Origin: Enchytraeus crypticus
Taxonomy: Eukaryota > Annelida > Clitellata > Enchytraeida > Enchytraeidae
Assembly (NCBI GenBank): GCA_905160935.1
Contig: CAJHZI010000278.1
Coordinates: 165,001 to 229,000 of the forward strand
Length of the DNA stretch: 64,000 nucleotides
Direction of reading: 5' to 3'
In this document: one piece after another, positions 53,201 through 60,349 of the stretch
How positions within the stretch are numbered: position 1 is the stretch's first letter
Layout of the letters: every line of letters starts with the position of its first letter
Notes under the pieces: generated by a model
Databases searched by the model: none
The model's input: only the letters and a program-made list of their open reading frames with translations
Told to the model about the DNA's origin: nothing
Made by a program: the position numbers and the translations under genes

Positions 53201-56200
53201 ATGGGTGCCAGTGATACGTACGTGACGGTGGTGTCGTATGTGATGAGGGTGTTAGAGGAGACACCCCTGCTGGGGTCGTGAGAGTTGATGTAACCCACTC
53301 TGTTCAGCAGCTTCTCTACGCTTTCCATCGAGTGACCCGTGATAGACAGCTGTGACATCTCACTGTTCATCGATATCGACTGAGCAATCAATCAATCATT
53401 CAATTAATCAGTCAATCAATCAATTAAGATATTAATAGAGATATCAATCTATCAATCAATCAATCATTCAGTGACCCGTGATGGACAACTGAGACATCTC
53501 ACTGTTCATCGATATCGACTTAACAATCAATCAATTAATCAATCATTCATTGAATCAATCTTTTGAGAAAATTAATAGAAATCAATAAATTAATGAATAG
53601 AGCAATCAATTAATAAATTAATCCATCAATCAATATACCATTCAATCAATCCTTCAATCTAATCAATAACACAATGCGTATAATCCCAAAAAGATACCAG
53701 AACAATCTCAGTAAAGACACAATCAATCAGTACGCACCATTCCCGCTTCCATCTCGGCCACAGCATGGAAGTCAAGTTTCTCCTGGCAGCTGTTGACGCA
53801 CTGGATCACCTGATCGCCCTCTATCTCGTTGTTTAGGATCGTCAGACCGGCGAGTTCTCCCCTCAGGTGCTGAGCGTGGCGGTGCTCCGTGGCCTCCCAG
53901 CAAGCGCCCACCGAGAGCCTCGTGCCCCGAACCTTCTTAGACACGTGCAGGGGCCAGTCGTCGATGATGTCAGGCTGGTGTCTGGAGGTGACGACCAGCT
54001 TACCGTCAACGTACAGCCGTACCTGATCAATCAATCGATCGATTAGTTGATCAATCAATCGATCAGTCAGTCAATCAAGCAGACAAACTGTAGAGCAGTC
54101 AATTTAACAGTCAAGCAATAAAACGATCGATTGAAACGAATGAAACAATCGCTCAGACAATTGATCAGTCAATCAATCGATAAGTCAATCATTACAAAAA
54201 TCAGTAAAACAATCAATCAATAAATTAATCAATCAATCCATCGATCGATCAGTCGATGAATCAATCCATCATTCAATCAACCAAACAATCAATCAACCAA
54301 TCAATTGATCAATCTACAAGCCAACAAATCAATCTCCAAATCAATTAAGTAATTAATATAATCACACTCCGCCAATATATCAGTCAGAATCAAAAAATAA
54401 AAATAAAACGATTTAGTCATATCAGAATTACAATCTATATTAGATGAACTCATCATTAATCAATAAATCATTCAACCAATCTATAGATCAATCTATGGGA
54501 TATAATTTTTCTCACGATATGCATTTTGTGTCGCTGCTGAAAAAAGCATATTATCTATTCTATTCTATTCACCCCAAGAGTTTAGCACTTTTAATCTTCC
54601 AGTTCAATCAATCATTCAATCGATATTTCATTTTTTATAAACCAATCAATCATTCAAGAATTCAATTAAAAACAAAGAATTAGTAAGTTCCTATCAGTTA
54701 ATAAACCAACCAGTCAATAAATCAATAAATCAGATAAATTAATATAGCCAATAGATCAGTTTATTAATTGGTCACTCTATTAATATATCAGATAATTCAT
54801 GAGTCGAATTATTAATAAATAAAAATAGACCAATGCATTAATAAATAAATCTATTAGTAGATCAATCCATTCATCAGCTATCGATTAACCAATCGATATA
54901 TCAATCAAGCACTACCGCACTCAATCTCTCCACGCACTAATCAATCAGTCGATCAAGAAATCGATATAGACCTTGGGATAGTCGACGGACACAGTGTAGT
55001 GATGCCACTTCCCATCACAGACCTCGTCCACTCTCCACCTCCACTCAGCAGGACTGAAGACATTCATATCAACTCCAGGTCCCGGCTCCTTTCTCAACAG
55101 CAGAATCAGTCTACAGTTATGCAGAAACAGCGAGTAGTGGTGCCTGTTCATACCTGTGTGTAAATAGTAAAAATGTAAACAGTAAAAATGTAAGCAATAA
55201 ACATGTAAACAGTTGCGTAGAAACAGCGAGTAGTGGTGCCTGTTCAAACCTGTGTGTAAACAGTAAACATGTAAACAGTAAACATGTAAACAGTAAACAT
55301 GTAAACAGTAAACATGTAAACAGTAAACATGTAAACAGTAAACATGTAAACAGTAGACATGTAAACAGTACTACGACACACCATACCACTGAATACTACG
55401 AAATACTATACTATTAGACACATATTATGCTATACTATTAATTAATCCAAATTCCCTTCTTATCTGTTATCTCTAATTAATTATGGTAATTGAACCATTT
55501 ACCATCCTGATAATTACAATTGATAATTAAATATAGTCATCAATTAATAACAGACATTCAATTTCTATCACTACTAATTTATTAATGATAATAAATAATT
55601 AAAGTCGCTAGTTAAGTAGCGTCGCTAATTATGTACTAATAGAAACAACTCTAGCGCTACTGTCGTCCATGACAACATCGAGAACCCACCCTCTTCATCA
55701 GCCTGACAGATGATGTGTTGTTTCCTCTCCTCAGATTCCGCCTCCTCCTCCTCGTGCCTCAGCCACGTTGACACACTGAATCTCTTCTCCAGGAGACCTG
55801 AGAACCTCTCCACCGGTACGTCGTGAACCTCCTGCTTCCCGTCAAACGTCCACACGCTCTTCCTGTCAGTGGAGTGGGAGTCAGGCAGCAGAGACACAGA
55901 GTCCTTAGAGGCGCCTGCGTGATAAGAGATTGATGATAATGTAGGGTTAGAGGAAGACCAAGACATGGGATATTAGACCATATATGGACAATATAACAAT
56001 TGAGTCCTTTGAGGTGCCTGCATGATATAGGAGTAAGATAAGAGATTCATGATAATGTAGGGTTAGAGGAAGACCAAGACATGGGATATTGAACCATATA
56101 TGGACAATATAACAACTGAGTCCTTTGAGGTGCCTGCGTGATATAGGGGTAGGATAAGAGATCGATGATTATATGTCACACGTAGACGACGAAGGAAATA

Positions 56201-56742
56201 GGTTAGAGGAAGACCAAGACTTGGGATCTTAGATGACAAATTTATCCATTCAGTCTATTTAGGCATTGAGGCGCCTCAATCAATGGGAAACGATAAGATA
56301 TTTAAAACATTATATCACAACGAAGAGTGTAAGGGAAAATGGTTAGAGGAAGACCAAGACAAGACTTCCTTGCATGATTGATTTAATTTATTTACTGATT
56401 TACTTATTTCTTTATTTGCTTGCTTGATTAATTGAACGATTGATAGATAGATAGATAGATAGATTGATTGATTGATTGATTGATTGATTTATTGATTTAT
56501 TGATAGATAGATAGATAGATTAATTGATTAACTGATTTACTTACCACAGAAGGTGTTTCTAGCAGAGATGGCAGCACTATCAATGGGACACTGGACGGGT
56601 TCTCTGTGCTCTGGGATCAGCTTGATAGCGACTGTCGTCTGCTTCACTCGACAGGCGGCGCCACACAGATCTAGTGAACTGTTGTGATTGGTCAGATCTT
56701 CACGACGTGAGGGTGTCGAGTAGTCAATGTTGTTTCTAATGC
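48001..56742 (-). CDS. Clstn: Calsyntenin-like, C-terminal half, copy B (11 exons)
   Basis: Same structure as copy A. Exons, reading leftward: 56742-56545, 55914-55690, 55153-54972, 54022-53738, 53379-53222, 52345-52120, 51587-51443, 50441-50293, 49353-49167, 48975-48794 and 48195-48001. Total 2132 nt, 9 fewer than A (exon 9), frame intact throughout. It keeps residues conserved in vertebrates where A differs: MNRHHYSLFLHNC, LYVDGK, SAITITVNPME and terminal Tyr. Both W-acidic motifs (EMEWDNSA, LEWDSST) and the acidic tail are present. Cadherin and signal-peptide exons are not found between 56.74 and 64 kb on this strand; they may lie beyond the window, with Mab-21-like copies 3 and 4 inside that intron on the opposite strand. 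This is the better candidate for the functional calsyntenin 3' end. Confidence 0.92.
48196..48620. repeat. (ATCA)n/(AGTC)n tracts, intron 10 of copy B
   Basis: Dense ATCA and CAGTCAGT arrays next to the exon 11 acceptor. No exon-edge duplication here, unlike copy A. Confidence 0.9.
48794..48975 (-). CDS. Clstn: Clstn copy B exon 10 (transmembrane and first W-acidic motif)
   Basis: 182 nt, phase 1 to 0. Acceptor GATTGAAG/GGG, donor AGAGAT/GTATGT. Same helix as A, then SRSIEVNMEDKQEMEWDNSA and ITITVNPMERD, identical to the vertebrate TITVNPME core. Confidence 0.95.
49167..49353 (-). CDS. Clstn: Clstn copy B exon 9 (Ala/Val/Pro-rich juxtamembrane)
   Basis: 187 nt, phase 0 to 1, 9 nt shorter than A. 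Encodes LSVIHSSYKDKPAAVPVAVP, then VAEVAVPAANVDISR and DEKMIDDMERHSS. The low-complexity core varies between copies, the ends do not. Confidence 0.82.
49804..49940 (+). mobile_element. tRNA-derived SINE family 1 (intron 8, shared)
   Basis: CTGGAGCCGGAGGCAGTGTC, GGGGTTCAAATCCTGGG and the body to AGCTTTACCAGCTTTT. Orthologous to 28.41 kb. A tRNA-like relic (49.44-49.54 kb) precedes it. Confidence 0.85.
50293..50441 (-). CDS. Clstn: Clstn copy B exon 8
   Basis: 149 nt, phase 1 to 0. Acceptor TAACTCAG/GAT, donor GTCGAG/GTCCTC (weak, as in A). Encodes LSKIGDFLDVLRGVTYRNKN and TSNQLIVE. Confidence 0.8.
50640..51000 (+). mobile_element. LINE tail fragments, intron 7 of copy B
   Basis: An RTE-like GATGAT-ended piece (50.65-50.71 kb) and two family R 3' signatures (50.70-50.79 and 50.89-51.00 kb; CCATGGACCTGCCAGTAGGC and AAGGATCTGCCAGTAGGC). 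The first is additional to copy A. Confidence 0.7.
51443..51587 (-). CDS. Clstn: Clstn copy B exon 7
   Basis: 145 nt, phase 0 to 1. Acceptor TTCTGGCAG/AAT, donor ATAG/GTGGGA. Encodes NEKYKLSSCILHMEPKLDPL through GMTIIG; two residues differ from A. Confidence 0.87.
52120..52345 (-). CDS. Clstn: Clstn copy B exon 6
   Basis: 226 nt, phase 2 to 0. Acceptor TTGATTAG/ATG, donor AAATTG/GTCAGT. Encodes CEDGSNLSIGTASTVI and QTGVQILADLVIFFSQPLAT. Confidence 0.87.
52380..52860. repeat. Exon-6 edge duplication and ATCA tracts, intron 5 of copy B
   Basis: At 52.385-52.435 kb about 50 nt of the exon 6 start is repeated (90 nt upstream), but the AG has become GG, so it cannot act as an acceptor. Long ATCA-type arrays follow. 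Confidence 0.85.
52868..52990 (-). mobile_element. tRNA-SINE family 1 (intron 5)
   Basis: Reverse SINE 1 with an eroded head (GGGGTTCTAATCCTGGGCTC on the reverse strand). Counterpart of 30.58 kb. Confidence 0.8.
53161..53221 (-). repeat. Exon-5 donor duplication, intron 5 of copy B
   Basis: CCAGTGATACGTACGTGACG followed by GTGGTGTCGTA occurs twice, 44 nt apart, so two equal donor sites exist. Use of the distal one would shift the frame. Confidence 0.8.
53222..53379 (-). CDS. Clstn: Clstn copy B exon 5
   Basis: 158 nt, phase 0 to 2. Acceptor TTGCTCAG/TCG, donor GTCAC/GTACGT. The donor and last ~25 exon bases are repeated just downstream (edge at 53178, 44 nt away). Confidence 0.85.
53466..53525 (-). 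repeat. Exon-5 edge duplication, intron 4 of copy B
   Basis: A copy of the first ~50 nt of exon 5 with acceptor (edge 53518), 139 nt upstream of the true acceptor. Confidence 0.8.
53738..54022 (-). CDS. Clstn: Clstn copy B exon 4 (LG domain, end)
   Basis: 285 nt, phase 0 to 0. Acceptor GATTGATCAG/GTA, donor GGAATG/GTGCGT. Encodes VRLYVDGKLVVTSRHQ, LSVGACWEATEHRHAQHLRG and VIQCVNSCQEKLDFHAV. Confidence 0.92.
54023..54970. repeat. ATCA-rich intron 3 of copy B
   Basis: Diffuse ATCA/GATC repeats and no LINE. It serves as the empty site for the element in copy A. Confidence 0.8.
54972..55153 (-). CDS. Clstn: Clstn copy B exon 3 (LG domain, core)
   Basis: 182 nt, phase 1 to 0. Acceptor TTACACACAG/GTATG, donor CCCAAG/GTCTAT. 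MNRHHYSLFLHNC matches vertebrates. One extra acceptor copy lies 96 nt upstream (edge 55249), also in an open frame. Confidence 0.92.
55154..55375 (-). repeat. Exon-3 acceptor duplication and 15-bp minisatellite, intron 2 of copy B
   Basis: One extra acceptor plus ~40 nt of exon 3 (edge 55249) and about eight AACAGTAAACATGTA units. Confidence 0.9.
55690..55914 (-). CDS. Clstn: Clstn copy B exon 2 (LG domain, first part)
   Basis: 225 nt, phase 1 to 1. Acceptor ATCACGCAG/GCG, donor GAGG/GTGGGT. Encodes SVSLLPDSHSTDRKSVWTFD, KRFSVSTWLRHEEEEAESEE and HIICQADEEG. Confidence 0.9.
55925..56530. repeat. Intron 1 of copy B: ~115-bp duplication and GATT/GATA tracts
   Basis: The phrase GTAGGGTTAGAGGAAGACCA recurs about four times (55.94, 56.06, 56.2, 56.35 kb), diverged, then GATA/GATT arrays. 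Copy A's intron 1 is much shorter (243 nt). Confidence 0.75.
56545..56742 (-). CDS. Clstn: Clstn copy B exon 1 (linker after cadherin repeats)
   Basis: 198 nt, phase 1 to 1. Acceptor TTGACTGCAG/GC, donor TGTG/GTAAGT (strong). Base-for-base identical to copy A exon 1, although both flanking introns differ. Confidence 0.85.
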
Positions 56743-56764
56743 CTGCAGTCAATCAACAACTGAT

Positions 56765-57045
56765 ACTATAATAATAATAATAATGCTACTAATAATAATA
56801 ATGCTACTAATAATAATAATGCTACTAATAATAATAATGCTACTAATAATAATAATGCTACTAATAATAATAATGCTACTAATAATAATAATGCTACTAA
56901 TAATAATAATGCTACTAATAATAATAATGCTACTAATAATAATAATGCTACTAATAATAATAATGCTACTAATAATAATAATGCTACTAATAATAATAAT
57001 GCTACTAATAATAATAATGCTACTAATAATAATAATGCTACTTCA
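56765..57045. repeat. 18-bp minisatellite, about 15 units
   Basis: Homogeneous units of TAATAATAATAATGCTAC just upstream of copy B exon 1. The repeat-encoded peptides (MLLIII, VALLLL) are artefacts. Confidence 0.97.
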
Positions 57046-57059
57046 GTATAAGAAATTAC

Positions 57060-57061
57060 CA

Positions 57062-57125
<64 letters not shown>
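57060..57125. repeat. (TA)n microsatellite
   Basis: About 30 TA units. Confidence 0.97.
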
Positions 57126-57159
57126 TGTATATACCATTGTTGCATTGTTGATCAGCTTG

Positions 57160-57260
57160 ATCTCTATCATTATCATATCTTCCCAGTTTAAATAGGGTCG
57201 GGATACGAATAGACCTTCTCCACTCCTTCCTGTCATGTAATGTACAACGCATCGTTTGGA
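57160..57260 (-). mobile_element. RTE-like LINE tail fragment
   Basis: The reverse strand encodes LHDRKEWRRSIRIPTLFKLG, like 34.64-34.86 kb. Confidence 0.65.
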
Positions 57261-57299
57261 AATAACGACTATCAGCTGTAGCCTCATCGAGTGAACCGA

Positions 57300-57530
57300 T
57301 ACGTAATGTCTTAGAATGTCTTAAGAGCGCAGGTGTAACGTTATGAAGATTTAAATGAATTGAACTCTTGTGGGTTCGAATCCACAAGAGTTCGCGCTGA
57401 TCTGAGAGTAAAACCTCGGACATTCACTGGACTGGTAAAACGGGTAATGGTCTTAAAAGGTTTAAACATGTGGTGCCAAAAGTGATAGATATCAATATAG
57501 TTGATTATTCACTATAATGCGTGTTTACTT
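57300..57530 (+). mobile_element. tRNA-derived SINE, family 2
   Basis: TTAAGAGCGCAGGTGTAACG, GTGGGTTCGAATCCACAAG, CTCGGACATTCACTGGACTG, then TGATAGATATCAATATAG. Confidence 0.75.
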
Positions 57531-58062
57531 TTACTGTAATGACTTGTACCGACCATATCCAGAAATTGCAAAAAGCAAGTAAACCTTATTTTCCTTAATT
57601 ACCTCTCATTGGACTAGTTGTCTTGGTATTTGGATATGGCTTGGATTTTGGATAATTTTTGTTCATCTGCTTGGATTTTGTCTCAATAGTTCTTGATATT
57701 ATAATTTCCGAAAGTGATATACTAATTGCTGTCGGTGTTGTTGTTGTTGTTGAGGTGCCAATACAAATACTGTTTTGCTAACTCTGTTACAGGGAATTTC
57801 CCATTTCCTTGTAGTATATGCATCCGCTTTATATAACAAAGCAAGTATAATATAAATTCTAATAAATATCATCATTTGTAAGAAATTATCTCTCATATGT
57901 AATACGACAATAACTCTGTTTAAATAACGTTGATCAATTTGTTGATAATTTCATAACTTTCACTTTTGTGCTCTCTTTATGGTCTTTAATGGTACAGATG
58001 TCACTTTCACTTTAATAAGTTCATTTTATTACGCAGCTCGTAGATGGTCACCCAACCCTTTA
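57531..58062. other. Unassigned stretch, left edge of unit 3
   Basis: No gene is seen. The ~45-bp motif occurs at 57.96-58.02 kb. No cadherin-type exon of calsyntenin is visible on the - strand. Confidence 0.4.
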
Positions 58063-58190
58063 AAAGCTGGTAAAGCTAAATGTTAACGTCAATTTCCTCA
58101 CTCGAAAGCGATGTCTGTACTGAGTCCGAGGTAGGCTAGCTTAACTTCTTTCAACTGATACGCAGTTAAACTTAGTGCGCTAACCCCCCC
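58063..58190 (-). mobile_element. SINE family 1 3' end fused to a partial 5S-like SINE
   Basis: AGCTGGTAAAGCTAAATGTT to AAAGCGATGTCTGT (SINE 1), then GAGTCCGAGGTAGGCTAGCT and TAACTTCTTTCAACTGA (5S-like tail end). A junction of two fragments. Confidence 0.6.
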
Positions 58191-58814
58191 ACCCCCCCTA
58201 TTTATATTAGGCCTACGGCTAACATGCAGCCATATGTAAAATCCAAATTATTCCGCAAATGTGCTGTTTCTATCATTTCAAGCATCGGTAGTTGTAACAG
58301 AAACTAATTTAAAGTTTGAAAAGTAGATTCTCTCCTCACGTTCAAAATGATTTAACAGTTGGCCAATACACTTTCACTTTAATCTTCTCCTAATCATATT
58401 TAATGCTATATATGACACTTTCATTTCAAACAGTCTTCTCTCACAGTTTATATTATACAGTTTTATTACATAGCATGTAGTTAAGCTTCACTCATTGATG
58501 TGCTTAGTCATATTTTTAAAATATTGTTTAATACTTAAGTTGAAAATACTGTTTTATTAAAAACTCTAAAAGTAGTCTAGTCTACTCGTACGCTAAAACT
58601 GTAAGAGGTTTTATTTTTTATAGATCTATTTAAGAAATATTGTTACAGGTCCTGGAGAAAAATTCCAAATGCTTTCAAAAGGATTTCATTAAATATTGAG
58701 TTGTTACAATATTATCTATCATTTCTATATGTATTCAGAAGTTCTAAGAATTAAATTACCGCAGATTATATAGTAGAATTATTAAAAATTTATTATTTAT
58801 TAATTTTTTGTCGT
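58191..58814. repeat. Upstream block of the ~20-kb unit, copy 3
   Basis: Matches 17.0-17.42 and 37.3-37.74 kb. Includes copies of the ~45-bp motif at 58.37-58.44 kb. Confidence 0.65.
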
Positions 58815-58965
58815 ACAGACGTGACAACAGACACCCTTGAAATGTTCCATTCAAAGCTGTCCACACTCAGTCTTCCAAGGTGGTCACCCAATCTTGTACT
58901 AACCGAGCGCGACGTAGCTTAAATTATATCAACAGATGTGCAGTTAAACTGAGTGCGTTAATCCC
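58815..58965 (-). mobile_element. 5S-rRNA-derived SINE head, copy 3
   Basis: CTCAGTCTTCCAAGGTGGTC, ACCCAATCTTGTACTAACCG, AGCGCGACGTAGCTTAAAT: the reverse complement of the 5S core with scattered changes. Confidence 0.75.
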
Positions 58966-59754
58966 TCCTCCATTAATATTAGACCTACATCTGACATGCA
59001 GCCATATGTCAAATTCACATTATTTTGCCAACGTCCTATTTCTATAATTTCAAGCACCGGTAGTTATAATATAACTAATTTAACCGGTAGACATTTATAA
59101 TCCCAAATACGAAATCGGATTCGTTTGAAAGTTTGAAAAATTGCCTCATGTGAAAAGTGATTTACACCTTAAGCATCAGATGGATTTATTTCTAATGCCT
59201 TCAACATAAATACACTACAAATCTCTTGTATAGATATTGAAATTTTCCTCTATCTCCATGTAATTTATGAATTATGAAAGGAATGTAGTTAAGTTGAGGT
59301 TAAAATTTGAAGTTAAGTTTATTGGCCAGCATTTAAATAAAATGGTAAATTAAGCCTACTGGAATCCAAGTGAATCTTTCTATAACATAAATTTCATCCA
59401 TATCTGGAAGGGGATATCTGGAGGGGACATCCTGTAAGTAATTTAATTGTAATTAATTAATTCTCTAATTACTGTACGAGATCTGCATTAAGTCACGTGT
59501 TCATGTGGTTCACCAGGTTCAACTGTTAAAAGTAAAACTGTCCATCAGAGAATAGAATAGCGTTGTTTCAAATGATAATTTTCCTAATTCACTTTCTTTT
59601 TATTTCTGTTTGCAACAGTCGCTAAGTTTTTCTATTAATAACGATACCCTACGAAGTACGTCTATTTTTATTAGTTGAAGTATTGCACTACTTTAGAGCT
59701 GATATAGAGTTTCAGATATATATAAGACACACGGTAACAGATACACGTGGAACA
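58966..59754. other. Upstream region of Mab-21-like copy 3
   Basis: Counterpart of 17.6-19.05 kb (phrase TCACGTGTTCATGTGGTTCA). No gene is recognised. Confidence 0.5.
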
Positions 59755-60298
59755 GAAGTTAAATGTTGAATTGCTTTTATATTAACCTTCGGTAAGATAA
59801 AAGAACTACTTACAAAAATTTTAAGAAATCCATGAAGATAAAGATTGTTAGGACTTTAGTATAGAACGCACTACTGTACGGTTGTGAAACATGGAAGTTA
59901 AGAAAGGAGGACAGCCTATTTGGAAACGGAAAGCATTTGAAATGTGACTACGGAGAAGAAAGTAGCGATAAAAATGGAGAAGATCAAATCGACTGAGAAG
60001 ATTACGAACGAAGAATTGTTAAATATGGTTGGCATAAGTAGATAATTGATAAATATTATAAGGAATAGAAAGAAGAACAGGGTGGATCATGTACTGAGAG
60101 GGAATGGTTTACTAAAAGAGGTAATTGAATGAAGAATGGAAGAGGTTAGAGTAAGACAGAGACTTGGGATACCGGATGATTTGATAGCTATTTCGTATAT
60201 CGATATCAAGAGATAACCACAGGATAGAACTACATGTATAAGGAAGAGTTATATGACATGGACCTGCCAACAGGCAATAAGTGCACTGAGTGAGTGAA
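59755..60298 (+). mobile_element. LINE family R remnant before Mab-21-like copy 3
   Basis: Decayed RT C-terminal text (GCETWKLRKED-like, TNEELLNMVG, RVDHVLRGNGLLKEV, VRQRLGIPDDLI) ending CATGGACCTGCCAACAGGCA, GTGCACTGAGTGAGTG. It is continuous where copy 2 has a 5S-like SINE inserted. Confidence 0.8.
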
Positions 60299-60324
60299 GG
60301 ATATTAGTTGATCACATTTTGTGG

Positions 60325-60349
60325 TGCAGATCTTGCCCAGGATCACAAG
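60325..60349 (+). promoter_or_regulatory. Splice acceptor and leader of Mab-21-like copy 3
   Basis: GCAGATCTTGCCCAG/GATCACAAG before the ATG. AG at 60339-60340. Confidence 0.55.

Noticed and set aside
56766-57287. ORFs of VALLLL / MLLIII repeats on both strands
   Set aside because: Pure 18-bp minisatellite translation. The hydrophobic repeats are not a membrane protein.
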